A DNA stretch of 36,831 nucleotides from Anaerolineae bacterium (GTDB lineage: Bacteria; Chloroflexota; Anaerolineae; JAFGEY01), in assembly GCA_016783145.1 (NCBI GenBank), contig JADHXD010000039.1, forward strand, positions 1 to 36,831. The letters are read 5' to 3'. Shown here piece by piece: positions 25,416 to 34,275 of this stretch. Made by a program: the position numbers and the translations under genes. Every line of letters starts with the position of its first letter. Within the stretch, counting starts at the first letter, position 1. The notes beneath the pieces are model-generated. The model saw nothing but the letters and a program-made list of their open reading frames with translations, did not search any database and was not told the DNA's origin.

Positions 25416-27248
25416 ATGCACAAGAAATGGAGCCTGGCGATCGTTCTGGCCCTAGTTAGCGTGCTTGTCCTGGCCGCCTGCCAGCCCCAGACCGTGATCG
25501 TCGAGAAAGAGGTCACCTCGGTGGTCGAGAAAGAGGTGACCAAGATCGTCAAGGAAGAGGTCGAGGTCACCAAGATCGTCAAGGAAGAGGTCCAGGTCGA
25601 GGTCACGCCGACGCCGACCCCCATCCCCGAGGGTGGGTTCCTCAACCTGACCAGCTTTGCCGACGCCGACATCCTCAGCTCGTTGCTGTCCAGCGACAAC
25701 GCCTCGAGCGAGATCGCGGGCTATATCTTTTCCGCGCCATTCATGACGGACCCCTGGACGGGCGAGACGATCCCCAACATGGTCGAGAGCTGGGACGTCA
25801 CCGACGGCAACAAGACCGTGACCTACCACGTGCGGCAGGGCATGCAGTGGTCGGACGGTGAGTCGATCACCGCGAACGACTTCAAGTTCATGTTCGACGC
25901 CCTGATGGCCGTGGACGACGAGGGCAGCCCTGTCCTGGCCGAGAGCCCGCGCCTGGACATGGTCGAGTACGTGGAAACCATCGAGCTGATCGACGACTAT
26001 ACGCTCAAGGTCACCTACTCGGAGCCGATCTGCACCAACTTTGAGAGTCTGAGCTTGGCCTGGCTGCCTTCTCACGTCTTCCTGTCCGACCCGGATTTCC
26101 AGTTCGCGGACCTGGCCGATCACGAGTTCAACTGGGAACCGACCGTCTTTAGCGGCCCCTTTATGCTGACAGAGTGGGTCAAGGACGATCACATCACCCT
26201 GGTGAGGAATCCCGATTACTGGAAGGGCACGCCCTACCTGGAGGGCATCGTCTGGAAGGTCGTGGCCAATGCCACGGTCGAGAAAGAGATGGCCAAGGCG
26301 GGCGAGGCGGACATCATCAGCCTCGACCCCAAGTACCTGACGGAGATGGAACAGGTCGAGCACCTGGACATCTACAAGTTCTTCCGCACCGCCTATGACT
26401 TCATTGGGCTGCAGCAGGGCGATCCCGAGAACCCGCAGCCGCGCCTGAACGAGGACGGTTCGGAGAACACAGAGCACGGCGCGCACCCCATCCTGAGCAA
26501 GAAAGAGGTGCGACAGGCACTGGTCTACGCCATCGACCGCACCTCGATCATCAACAAGGTACAAATGGGCCAGGCCGCGCCGCTGCAGGCGCACATCATC
26601 CCCACCTACGGCTGGGCCTACAACGACGAGCTTGAGCCGCGGGACTACGATCCTGAAAAGGCAGGGGCGATGCTCGATGAGGCGGGCTGGGTGCTGAACG
26701 AGGAGACGGGCATCCGCGAGTGCCAGGGATGCGGCACGACCGAGGACGGCACGCCGATGAAGCTCAACCTCAAGACCAACTCGGGCAACGAGACCCGCGA
26801 GAACATCATCGCCATCGTGCAGCAGCAGTGGGGCGACGTGGGCATCGAGGTCGAGATCGAGGCCATGGAGTGGAACGCCTACCTGGATGTCCTGCTGGGC
26901 CAGACCTTTGACGCGGTCGTCATCGGCTGGACGGGCGTAGACCCGGACAACGAGACGCTCTTCTTCCGCAAGTACGATGTCCCGGGCGGCGGGTTCAACT
27001 TTTGTTCGTTCAACCGCCCCGACTATGAGCCGTTGGAGCTCGAGGCCAAGACGGTGGAAGGGTGCGCCTATGAGGACCGTGGCGAACTCTACAAAGAGAT
27101 CCAGGAGATCTTTTACGACGAACAGCCTTACATCTGGCTGTACGCCACCCGCGCGATCACCGCCATCAACAAGCGCGTCGGCAACGTGAACCCCGCGCCG
27201 TGGAGCACGGGCTACAACATCCACGAGTGGTTCATCAAGAGCGAATAG
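25416..27248 (+). CDS. ABC transporter oligopeptide/dipeptide-binding lipoprotein (SBP_bac_5 family)
   Basis: The protein has 610 residues. It begins with a lipoprotein signal ending LVLAAC (lipid-bearing C22). ATG 25416 is used because GGAGGA stands nine bases ahead and the signal peptide starts here; GTG 25413 adjoins it. A Val/Glu/Lys/Thr tether with repeated EKEVT and TKIVKEEV units and a TPTPTP stretch leads to the family 5 binding domain. That domain shows GETIPNMVESWDVTDGN, YHVRQGMQWSDGESI, FSGPFMLTEW and KKEVRQALVYAIDR, typical peptide-binding protein blocks. It should capture peptides at the cell surface for the two permeases downstream. Two hairpins after the stop would let it be made in excess over them. 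The bound ligand is unknown. Confidence 0.9.
   Translation: MHKKWSLAIVLALVSVLVLAACQPQTVIVEKEVTSVVEKEVTKIVKEEVEVTKIVKEEVQVEVTPTPTPIPEGGFLNLTSFADADILSSLLSSDNASSEIAGYIFSAPFMTDPWTGETIPNMVESWDVTDGNKTVTYHVRQGMQWSDGESITANDFKFMFDALMAVDDEGSPVLAESPRLDMVEYVETIELIDDYTLKVTYSEPICTNFESLSLAWLPSHVFLSDPDFQFADLADHEFNWEPTVFSGPFMLTEWVKDDHITLVRNPDYWKGTPYLEGIVWKVVANATVEKEMAKAGEADIISLDPKYLTEMEQVEHLDIYKFFRTAYDFIGLQQGDPENPQPRLNEDGSENTEHGAHPILSKKEVRQALVYAIDRTSIINKVQMGQAAPLQAHIIPTYGWAYNDELEPRDYDPEKAGAMLDEAGWVLNEETGIRECQGCGTTEDGTPMKLNLKTNSGNETRENIIAIVQQQWGDVGIEVEIEAMEWNAYLDVLLGQTFDAVVIGWTGVDPDNETLFFRKYDVPGGGFNFCSFNRPDYEPLELEAKTVEGCAYEDRGELYKEIQEIFYDEQPYIWLYATRAITAINKRVGNVNPAPWSTGYNIHEWFIKSE
25536..25600 (+). repeat. Tandem 30-bp repeat encoding the SBP tether
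   Basis: CAAGATCGTCAAGGAAGAGG occurs at 25541-25560 and again at 25571-25590, a period of 30 bases, each copy encoding TKIVKEEV. Shorter related units (GTCGAGAAAGAGGT) precede it. The repeat may vary in number between strains. Confidence 0.75.
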
Positions 27249-27260
27249 CTTTGCTGAGCG

Positions 27261-27297
27261 AACGGGTGACGGTGCCCTGAGGGCACCGTCACCCGTT
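27261..27297 (+). terminator. 17-bp perfect hairpin after the binding-protein gene
   Basis: Arms 27261-27277 and 27281-27297 are perfectly complementary around the three-base loop TGA. Only a short T stretch follows, so it may protect the 3' end of the binding-protein message or attenuate transcription into the permeases. Confidence 0.7.
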
Positions 27298-27311
27298 TCA
27301 TCATGCAAGAC

Positions 27312-27350
27312 CCGGGTTTCCGCGCGCTGAGGGTGGAACCCGGCGTTTTT
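27312..27350 (+). terminator. Intrinsic terminator before the permease genes
   Basis: CCGGGTTTCC (27312-27321) pairs with GGAACCCGG (27335-27343) with one bulged T, and TTTTT follows at 27346-27350. Together with the hairpin just upstream it should strongly cut transcription between the binding protein and the permeases. I see no clear promoter in 27351-27440. Confidence 0.7.
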
Positions 27351-27440
27351 GACACTCAAGGACCCTGGGGTCGGCCCGCAGACTGCTGGGTTTGAGGCCG
27401 GCCCGATGGCCTTTGTGAACGTGCGCACCAGGAGAAGGAT

Positions 27441-28478
27441 ATGACCCGGTATTTGATCCGCCGCTTGCTGCAGGCGATCCCGACCTTTCTTGGCATCACC
27501 CTGATCACCTTTGTGGTGATCAGGCTCGCACCCGGCGACCCGGTGATGCAGATGACCTTCGATCCCAAGATCAAGGCCGAGACGAGGGAAAAGATGCGTC
27601 GCCAGTTGGGACTGGACCGGCCCATCGCCGTCCAGTACATGATCTGGTTGTTTGGCAACGACTGGATGGAACTGTTCGGGGAAGAGATCGACGAGAAGGC
27701 CCTCACCCGCGGGGTGCTGCGGCTGGACTTTGGCCGGTCCTATCTGCAAAAGCGTCCGGCGACGGAGATGATCCTGGAGCGGGTGCCCGCTACCGTGCAA
27801 CTCAACATCGCGGCCCTGCTGATCAGCTACGCCGTCGGGCTGCCCGTTGGCGTCTACTCGGCGCTCAAGCAGAACGGAGTGTTCGACAACATCTCGCGCG
27901 TGATCGCAGTGGTCTTTAACGCCGTGCCCGGCTTTTGGCTCAGCCTGATGATGATCCTCATCTTTGCCGTCAAGTTCAAGCAGTGGGGGCTCCCTCACAT
28001 CTCTATGGGGGGGATGTACACCGTCACCCCGAACAACGAGTTCAAGTACAACGTCTTCGACCGCCTCAAGCATCTGCTGCCCCCCGCCCTGGTGTTGGCT
28101 ACGGGCGGCATTGCGGGCATCTCGCGCTACATGCGCACCGAGATCCTGGAGGTGATCCACCAGGACTATGTGCGGACGGCGCGCGCCAAGGGCCTTAGCG
28201 AGCGCGTGGTGGCCTTTTTCCACGCCGGGCGGAACGCCCTGATCCCCATCGCCACGATGCTGGGGCGACAAATCACCGGGCTGCTGGGCGGTGCAGTGAT
28301 CACGGAGACGATCTGGTCGTGGCCCGGGCTGGGGCGGATGTTTATCGACGCCAATTTCAAGCGCGACTACCCAGTGGTGCTCGCCGGATTTGTGATCACG
28401 GCCATCGCCGTGATCCTGGGCAATCTGCTTTCCGACATTCTTTATGCCGTTTTCGACCCGCGCATCCGCTTGAGCTAG
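27441..28478 (+). CDS. ABC transporter permease, DppB/OppB-like
   Basis: The protein has 345 residues. It begins with the family-typical MTRYLIRRLLQAIPTFLGIT and has six membrane segments. The cytoplasmic EAA loop DYVRTARAKGLSERVVAFFHAGRNALIPI binds the ATPase subunit. The end NLLSDILYAVFDPRIRLS is also typical. An extra charged segment between residues 65 and 95 (WMELFGEEIDEKALTRG) lengthens the first periplasmic loop slightly. ATG 27441 follows AGGAGAAGGAT. It forms the channel with the next gene product for peptides captured by the upstream lipoprotein. It is separated from that gene by 192 bases and two hairpins. No ATPase gene follows. Confidence 0.92.
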   Translation: MTRYLIRRLLQAIPTFLGITLITFVVIRLAPGDPVMQMTFDPKIKAETREKMRRQLGLDRPIAVQYMIWLFGNDWMELFGEEIDEKALTRGVLRLDFGRSYLQKRPATEMILERVPATVQLNIAALLISYAVGLPVGVYSALKQNGVFDNISRVIAVVFNAVPGFWLSLMMILIFAVKFKQWGLPHISMGGMYTVTPNNEFKYNVFDRLKHLLPPALVLATGGIAGISRYMRTEILEVIHQDYVRTARAKGLSERVVAFFHAGRNALIPIATMLGRQITGLLGGAVITETIWSWPGLGRMFIDANFKRDYPVVLAGFVITAIAVILGNLLSDILYAVFDPRIRLS

Positions 28479-28577
28479 CGCATCCGACAGCAGAGACAAG
28501 GGGCATTCCCCCAGGCAAGATCGCCGGCCTACGCCTGGCACAGACCTATTCTGGAGATCCAAAGAAGGCTTTAGGGT

Positions 28578-29537
28578 ATGGCACAACCGCTCGCAAATAC
28601 AGAAGCAGCATCGGATCGAGATCGGAGCGCGCGAGACCGGGCACGCGCAATGCAGGAAAAGCTGGATATCGAGCACAAAGAGCTCGGGTATTGGGATATG
28701 GTCTGGCATCACCTGCGCCACGACAAGCTCACGATCAGCGCGTTCACCGTGCTCACGATCCTGGCTGTGCTCTCCTTTGGCTCACCCCTGATCGCCAGGT
28801 ACGTCCTGCGCACCGACCCCAACCGGATCGACCTTTTCGAGACCTATCAGGCCCCCAGCAGGAAGCACTGGCTGGGAACGGACGAGGTTGGACGGGACCA
28901 GTTGGCCCGCTTGCTCTACGGAGGCCGCATCTCGCTCACCATCGGCCTGAGCGGTGCGTTCTTGACCATGACCATCGGCGTGTTGTTCGGCGCGCTGGCT
29001 GGGTTCCTGGGCAGTTGGGTCGATGACGCCATCATGTGGTTCATCAACACGATGTCCTCGATCCCCTTCCTGCTCTTCCTGCTGATCGTCACCCTCCTGT
29101 TCAAGCCCAAGTGGTACGTCCTGTCCGTCTTTATCGCCCTGAACGGCTGGATGGGCACCAGCCGCATGGTCCGTGGGGAGGTGTTCTCAGTCAAGGAGCG
29201 GGACTATGTGCTGGCTGCCCGCGCACTTGGCGTGCCGACAGGCAAGATCATCTTTCGCCACGTCCTGCCGAACGTGATCCCAATCGTGATCATTATGACC
29301 ATGACCAGCATTGGAGGGCTGATTCTTATCGAGACCGCGCTCAGCTTTTTGGGGCTGGGCGTACAGCCGCCCACGGCGACCTGGGGGAATATGCTGACCA
29401 AGGCACAGAGCAACTTTACCCTGGGGCCGCACCTGGTCATCTTTCCGGGGCTGCTGATCACGACCACCGTGCTGTGCCTGTACTTGATCGGAGACGGGAT
29501 GCGAGACGCGCTCGATCCGATGATGCGAGGGCGGTAA
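28578..29537 (+). CDS. ABC transporter permease, DppC/OppC-like
   Basis: The protein has 319 residues. An N-terminal cytoplasmic, charged stretch of about 45 residues precedes the first membrane segment. The DppC signature HWLGTDEVGRDQLARLLYGGRISLTIGL lies near 97-123 and the EAA loop ERDYVLAARALGVPTGKIIFRHVLPN near 208-233, and it ends GDGMRDALDPMMRGR. It is the partner of the DppB-like permease 99 bases upstream; the gap holds only a weak hairpin (CCAGGC/GCCTGG, 28511-28538). The start ATG 28578 has AAGAAGG about eleven bases ahead. The next gene converges from the other strand, so the two ATP-binding subunits (DppD/DppF type) must be encoded elsewhere. Confidence 0.92.
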   Translation: MAQPLANTEAASDRDRSARDRARAMQEKLDIEHKELGYWDMVWHHLRHDKLTISAFTVLTILAVLSFGSPLIARYVLRTDPNRIDLFETYQAPSRKHWLGTDEVGRDQLARLLYGGRISLTIGLSGAFLTMTIGVLFGALAGFLGSWVDDAIMWFINTMSSIPFLLFLLIVTLLFKPKWYVLSVFIALNGWMGTSRMVRGEVFSVKERDYVLAARALGVPTGKIIFRHVLPNVIPIVIIMTMTSIGGLILIETALSFLGLGVQPPTATWGNMLTKAQSNFTLGPHLVIFPGLLITTTVLCLYLIGDGMRDALDPMMRGR

Positions 29538-29613
29538 GCCACCGAGTGGTTGACCTGCCTTGCTCTGAACAGAGTGGGGCGGTGCCTTTGGCTTGGGCTG
29601 GAGGTCGGAGCGA

Positions 29614-30261
29614 TCAGGGCGCCTTCTTTGCCGCGAGCCGCCAGGCGCCGGCGCCGGCAATGTTGCTCACGGTCACCACCTTGGCCACTTTGTCCACACT
29701 TACGCTTGTCTGGGCGACCCACTTGGGGGAACGCTGTTCCTTGTACAGGACCACAAGGCTGCCTTCTCCACCACCCACCGCCCCATTCGCTTGCGCGGCC
29801 TCTATCTCTGGGTCGGCAAAGTAGACCTGGAGCTTGGGCCTGAGCGCAAACCCGTACCCTGTCTCCCCGACGACGTGCATCTCTAGGGCGTAGGCGCCCA
29901 CGGCAGCATACTCGTCCGCCAATTCCTCTGGCACGCCGGTCTCAAACGTCCGAACCGCAAAGCCTACGCTGGGGTCGATCACCGCGCTCTTTTTCATCGA
30001 CAGCACAAAGAGCGGTTCTCCGGTTACCCTCTGCACCTGGATGTCATAGGCCTGATCGTTGACCAGAGTGACCGTGCCCTTTTCGCCCACAGCGAACGGC
30101 TGAGCGGGATCTTTGATTGGGAAGTCGGTGCCTGCACCACCCTCCCCTCCCGCGGGCTCCGTCCCCCCGCCACCGGCTGGCTCTCCGCCACACCCTCCCA
30201 GCAGTGCAGCGATGAGAACAAGGGCCAGGGCAGCAAAGAGGATTCGAGTTCGCATCCGCAT
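29614..30261 (-). CDS. Small lipoprotein of unknown function with a beta-rich domain
   Basis: The protein has 215 residues. ATG 30261 (MRMRTRILFA) follows AGGGAAAAG; it starts a lipoprotein signal that ends LLGGC (C24). A Gly/Glu/Pro-rich linker runs to about residue 45, then a domain of short beta strands without transmembrane segments. The last strands (LVVLYKEQRSPKWVAQ, then VVTVSNIAGAGAWRLAA) resemble the closing part of ZU5-like domains common in surface proteins of this phylum, a weak similarity judged by eye. It starts seven bases after the stop of the second binding lipoprotein and is likely co-transcribed with it. It could be an accessory to peptide capture. I do not recognise the family. 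Confidence 0.7.
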   Translation of the reverse strand: MRMRTRILFAALALVLIAALLGGCGGEPAGGGGTEPAGGEGGAGTDFPIKDPAQPFAVGEKGTVTLVNDQAYDIQVQRVTGEPLFVLSMKKSAVIDPSVGFAVRTFETGVPEELADEYAAVGAYALEMHVVGETGYGFALRPKLQVYFADPEIEAAQANGAVGGGEGSLVVLYKEQRSPKWVAQTSVSVDKVAKVVTVSNIAGAGAWRLAAKKAP

Positions 30262-30268
30262 CTTTTCC

Positions 30269-32080
30269 CTACTGCACAATGTACCATTCGTGGACGTTGT
30301 GCCACACATTCCACGGGCCTGGATTCACACCGCCGACGCGCTCGTTGATCGCCAGCAGCTTGCGCGGGACGTCGATCCAGCAATACGGCTGGTCGGCGTA
30401 CAACTGGGCTTGGATCTGCCGGTACAACCCCGTTCGCAGGCTCAGATCGCATCCCGGGGCGGCCTTGGCACCCGCCAGCTTGGCCTCCAACTCGGGGTTG
30501 TGGTAGGACACAAAGTTGCTCCCTCTGCCAGGGACATCTCCCCCCGCGCTCCAAAGGCGCGTGTCGTCCGGGTTCACGCCCAGGTTGGTCCAACTGACGA
30601 GGGTCATGTCAAAGGTCTGGCCGAACAGGACGTCCAGAAACGCATACCATTCCATCGTGATCAACTCGACCTCGATCCCGACCTTGCGGAGTTGGGCCTG
30701 CACGAGTGCGCCCATCGTACCGCGGATCTCGTTGCCGGCGTTGGTATGGAGGCGCAGCTTGAGCGGCTTGCCGCCCTGTTCACGGAGGCCAGTCGCCTCG
30801 TTCATCATCCAGCCTGCCTGATCGAGCAGTTGGCCAGCCCTGGTCAGGTCGTATGGACGCGGTTCCAGGTCGGTGTTGTACGCCCAACCCACGCTAGGGA
30901 GGACGTTGGCATGCAGCGGGATTCCCTGGCCGAATCGGGCCCTGGCGACGAGCTCACCCCGATCCAGCGCATACACGATGGCCTGTCGAACTCGCGCGTC
31001 CTTGAGGATCGGGTGCTCGCCGTGGTCCTCGTTCAGCGTGCCATCATCGTTCAGGCGAGGCTGCGGATCCTCGGGATCGCCCAATTGGAAGCCGATAAAG
31101 TCATACTCGTCGTCCAAGAACTTGAATATCCGCAGATGGGGCTGGAGCTCCAGCTCGGCCAGGTGCTGGGGATCAAAGCCTACGCCGAGGTCCACCTCGT
31201 CCCTTTTGAGCATCTCGACCATCTCGGCCTGACCGCTCACCACCCGGGTGACGATCCCATCCAGGTGTGGGGTCCCACGCCAGTACGTCTCGTTCCGGAC
31301 CTGCACCCAGTGATCTCCGCGGACCCACTCGCGCAGCACAAAAGGCCCGCTGAACGCGGTCGGACTGCTGTTGAACTCGTGCACGGCCAATTCACCTGCA
31401 TCGAACGAATCGACATCGTCCGTAAAGACGTGCATAGGCAGCCAGCCGAGCTGCAGGTTCTCCAAGTTCGAGCAGTCCGCCTCCACAAAGGTGACGGCAA
31501 TACGGTGCTCGTCCAGGACTTCCATCCGGTCGATCTTGTCCGCGTACTTGACGTTGGGCGTATCCAGTTTGCCGCTGGAGAGCAAGGCATAGCTAAAGCG
31601 CATGTCGTCCGCGGTGATCGGATGTCCATCCGACCACTGGAGGTCTTGGCGAAGGACGAATGTGTAGGTGAGGCCGTCCTCGGAGACGGTCCAGCTTTCG
31701 GCGAAATTGGGGACGAGCTCGCCCGTGAAGGGATCGACGGTGAGCAGTCCCTCGTACATGAGGTCGCAGAACGCCATCGAACCTTCGTCCGCAGCGAGAA
31801 TGGGGTTCAGCGTTTCAGCATCCGCATAGGTGGTCCGCGTGACAAAGCCCCCTCCCGGGATCGGGGTGGGCGTTGAGGTGACCACGATCTGCACGGTTTC
31901 CTGCTGGGTAACGATGACTGTCTTTTCGACGGTGACGACAACGGTGGGCTCGGAAAGCTGGGTCACGATCCGCGTGACCGGCTTTTCAACGACCACTTCT
32001 GGCGGCCGGCAAGACCATCCCCCCACGATTAGCAGCGCCAATAGGCTCAAGCAGACAACCCGGTTCACCACTTTGCGCAT
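30269..32080 (-). CDS. Second ABC oligopeptide-binding protein (SBP_bac_5 family), paralogue of the gene at 25416
   Basis: The protein has 603 residues. ATG 32080 (MRKVVNRVV) starts the signal sequence; GGGAGAGG lies about ten bases ahead. The signal ends GGWSC, so the Cys at 24 lacks the Leu/Val usually at -3 and lipidation is less sure. A Val/Thr tether (TVVVTVEKTVIVT) and TPTPIP precede the family 5 domain: GELVPNFAESWTVSEDGLTY, SDGHPITADDMRFSYALL, FSGPFVLREW and DARVRQAIVYALDR. It aligns block by block with the first binding protein, including LPMHVF/LPSHVF and GWAYNTDLEPR/GWAYNDELEPR, so the two arose by duplication and inversion or by separate gain. No permease lies on its side. It may feed the facing permeases. 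Confidence 0.88.
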   Translation of the reverse strand: MRKVVNRVVCLSLLALLIVGGWSCRPPEVVVEKPVTRIVTQLSEPTVVVTVEKTVIVTQQETVQIVVTSTPTPIPGGGFVTRTTYADAETLNPILAADEGSMAFCDLMYEGLLTVDPFTGELVPNFAESWTVSEDGLTYTFVLRQDLQWSDGHPITADDMRFSYALLSSGKLDTPNVKYADKIDRMEVLDEHRIAVTFVEADCSNLENLQLGWLPMHVFTDDVDSFDAGELAVHEFNSSPTAFSGPFVLREWVRGDHWVQVRNETYWRGTPHLDGIVTRVVSGQAEMVEMLKRDEVDLGVGFDPQHLAELELQPHLRIFKFLDDEYDFIGFQLGDPEDPQPRLNDDGTLNEDHGEHPILKDARVRQAIVYALDRGELVARARFGQGIPLHANVLPSVGWAYNTDLEPRPYDLTRAGQLLDQAGWMMNEATGLREQGGKPLKLRLHTNAGNEIRGTMGALVQAQLRKVGIEVELITMEWYAFLDVLFGQTFDMTLVSWTNLGVNPDDTRLWSAGGDVPGRGSNFVSYHNPELEAKLAGAKAAPGCDLSLRTGLYRQIQAQLYADQPYCWIDVPRKLLAINERVGGVNPGPWNVWHNVHEWYIVQ

Positions 32081-32113
32081 AGAACACAGCCTCTCCCAAT
32101 GATGTCGGCGGCC

Positions 32114-32142
32114 ATTGTATCGCAAGACGGGCCAAAAGGCAA
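32114..32142 (-). promoter_or_regulatory. Promoter of the second binding-protein gene
   Basis: On the minus strand TTGCCT (32142-32137), 17 bases, TACAAT (32119-32114). The start near 32107 gives a leader of about 27 bases holding GGGAGAGG. Confidence 0.65.
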
Positions 32143-32156
32143 GATCTCCAGCATTC

Positions 32157-33446
32157 TCAAATCACCATCCCGTCCGGGATCTCGGTGTGCTTGGGAATGA
32201 CGACAACGCCATCGCGGATGACGTACAGCGCTTCACGAGGCGGACAGCCAAGCGGGTAGATGCCGTCATCGCCTGGGTCGTGAGGTCGGATGGTGACATT
32301 CGCGCCGATGCGCACGTTTTTGTCCAAGATCGCGCCCTCGATCGTGCAGCCCGGGCCAATACCCAGCGGGATCGAGTAGCGCCTGCCGTTTGGGGCCCTC
32401 AGGTCGGAAGAATCATAGTAGTCTGCACCCATCATCAGGGTCCGAGAGACCTTGACGTCGCAGTCAACGCGGCTGCGCACACCGATCACCGACTCTTTGA
32501 CCACGGCGTTGCAGAGCCTGCACCCCTCGGAGACCAGGACGTTGGTCAACTGGCAGTCATCGATTCGCGAGGGGGGCAGAAAACGCGGGTGGGTGTAGAT
32601 CGGATAGCCCTCCTCGTAGAAACTGAAGGGCCGCTCAGGATGGGTGAGCATCAGGTTCACTTCATAGAAGGCGCGGATCGTGCCGATGTCGGCCCAGAAC
32701 CCCTCGAAAGTGAACGCACCCACCTTGTAGCGCGTGATGGCGTGAGGGACAATGTGGTGCCCAAAGTCCGATCCCGGACACTCATCGAGTATGCGTCGAA
32801 GCATCTGCAGGCTAAAGACATAGATGCCCATCGAGGCCAGGTACGGCTTGTCGGGATCGTCCCTGCTTCTGAGCGTCCTGAGAAGGGAGAGGGGCTTGGG
32901 CTTTTCTGCCCACTGGATGATTCGGCCCTCCTCGTTGGTGGCCAAGATGCCCAGGTCGTGCGCCTGGGTCTCGGTCACCGGCTGCGCGGCGATGGTGATG
33001 TCGGCCCCTGACCGGCGGTGGAGCGCCAGGAATGGTTGGTAGTCCATCCGGTACAGGTGATCGCCGGAGAGGATCAGGACTTCCTCGGCACCAGCAGACT
33101 CGATCTCGAACATCTGCTTTCGAACCGCGTCGGCCGTGCCCTGATACCACGCCTGTCCATCCGTCAGACCGGGCCCCTGTTCGGCAGCCAGGATCTGCAC
33201 CCAACCACGCGAAAAGTGGCCCAGATCGCTGTACGTTCGGGAAATGTGGCGGTTCAACGAGGCCGAGAGGTACTGCGTGAGGACCAGGATGCGGTCGATG
33301 TCCGAGTTCAGGCAGTTGCTGATCGGGATGTCGATCAGGCGGTACTTGCCGCCGAGAGGGACCGCTGGCTTGGCTCTATCCCGTGTCAGTGGATAGAGCC
33401 GAGTTCCCGCGCCACCACCCAGTATCACAGCCAGCACTTTTTCCAC
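32157..33446 (-). CDS. glgC: Glucose-1-phosphate adenylyltransferase (ADP-glucose pyrophosphorylase)
   Basis: The protein has 429 residues, the usual size. It makes ADP-glucose from ATP and glucose-1-phosphate, the first committed step of bacterial glycogen synthesis. The N-terminal nucleotidyltransferase has [21 protein letters not shown] (near 10-30), [43 protein letters not shown] and [11 protein letters not shown]. The C-terminal part is a left-handed beta helix ([20 protein letters not shown]). The start is GTG 33446, with AAGGGGG ahead. It lies 29 bases after the Sir2 gene and is probably co-transcribed with it. No glgA, glgB or glgP is near. A stand-alone regulatory or duplicated copy is possible. 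Confidence 0.94.
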   Translation of the reverse strand: MEKVLAVILGGGAGTRLYPLTRDRAKPAVPLGGKYRLIDIPISNCLNSDIDRILVLTQYLSASLNRHISRTYSDLGHFSRGWVQILAAEQGPGLTDGQAWYQGTADAVRKQMFEIESAGAEEVLILSGDHLYRMDYQPFLALHRRSGADITIAAQPVTETQAHDLGILATNEEGRIIQWAEKPKPLSLLRTLRSRDDPDKPYLASMGIYVFSLQMLRRILDECPGSDFGHHIVPHAITRYKVGAFTFEGFWADIGTIRAFYEVNLMLTHPERPFSFYEEGYPIYTHPRFLPPSRIDDCQLTNVLVSEGCRLCNAVVKESVIGVRSRVDCDVKVSRTLMMGADYYDSSDLRAPNGRRYSIPLGIGPGCTIEGAILDKNVRIGANVTIRPHDPGDDGIYPLGCPPREALYVIRDGVVVIPKHTEIPDGMVI

Positions 33447-33475
33447 GACGGCCCCCTTTCTTCTGCGGCAAGGGA

Positions 33476-34264
33476 TCAGTTCCCACGTATAGTCCGACAG
33501 CCTGTGCGAGCGATGAGCAGCGAGACGATGCGTGGCAAAACCACCGCCACGTCCGCCCGGATCACAAGACTCGCCTGGCTGTCGATGGGCGTGGGTTCCT
33601 GGTTGATCACGATGACCCGGGCGCCATTTGCCCGGGCGATGAACGGCAGGTCGGCAACGGGCGCAATACTCAGAGAGGAGCCGGCGACCAGCATCACGTC
33701 ACACGTGCCCGCCTGGTGACGCGCATCGTTGATCTCTTGGTACGGGAGCTCCTCGCCATACAGGATGACGTTTGGCTTGAGAATGCCGCCGCACTTGGCG
33801 CACCGCGGCATCTCTCGTCGTTCGATGAACTGAGGGACCATCGTTTCGGTAGGCACGACATCGTAGCATCGGGTGCACGTTGCTTCGCGCACGTGCCCGT
33901 GCACCTCGATCACGTTCGACGAGCCGGCCTTTTGGTGCAGCGCATCGATATTCTGGGTGATGATCGCTTTGAGCCACCCCATCTGCTCCAGATGAGCCAG
34001 AGCCAGGTGAGCGGGGTTCGGCACAGCGTCCAGGAACACGCGCACCAGAGGACGGATCCAGTCGAAGAACATCTGCGGACGGACCCGAAAGGCCTGGAGG
34101 GAGGCGACAATGAACGGGTTCGCTTTCTCCCACAGACCAGAACGGGCACTGCGGAAATCCGGGATGCCCGAAGGCGTGCTGACGCCCGCGCCGGTAAGGA
34201 CGACGAGATGGCGTGCGGTTCGAATGAGTTCGGCAGCGCGAGAGAGCAGAGGTTCGATATCCAA
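33476..34264 (-). CDS. NAD-dependent protein deacylase, Sir2 family
   Basis: The protein has 262 residues. It removes acyl groups from lysines with NAD+ as co-substrate. [15 protein letters not shown] (25-39) and TQNID (103-107) bind NAD, and H122 in EVHGHV is the catalytic base. Cys 130, 133, 155 and 158 form the zinc site, and [13 protein letters not shown] follows. All key residues are present, so it should be active. The start is TTG 34264, with AAAGGG eight bases ahead; no ATG fits the conserved N-terminus. It sits eleven bases after the endonuclease V stop and 29 before glgC, which suggests one message. Control of a metabolic enzyme such as GlgC by deacylation is possible but inferred from order only. 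Confidence 0.92.
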   Translation of the reverse strand: MDIEPLLSRAAELIRTARHLVVLTGAGVSTPSGIPDFRSARSGLWEKANPFIVASLQAFRVRPQMFFDWIRPLVRVFLDAVPNPAHLALAHLEQMGWLKAIITQNIDALHQKAGSSNVIEVHGHVREATCTRCYDVVPTETMVPQFIERREMPRCAKCGGILKPNVILYGEELPYQEINDARHQAGTCDVMLVAGSSLSIAPVADLPFIARANGARVIVINQEPTPIDSQASLVIRADVAVVLPRIVSLLIARTGCRTIRGN

Positions 34265-34275
34265 TCTCGTACCCT

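Noticed and set aside
25452..28721. An open frame of 1089 codons on the minus strand, opposite the binding protein and DppB permease
   Set aside because: It is the mirror of two well-recognised genes. Its translation has no family motif, it spans an intergenic region with terminators, and such frames are expected where stop-complement codons are avoided at high GC.
30113..31876. An open frame of 587 codons opposite the second binding protein
   Set aside because: Antisense shadow of a conserved gene; it starts inside the small lipoprotein gene and has no motif or ribosome site.
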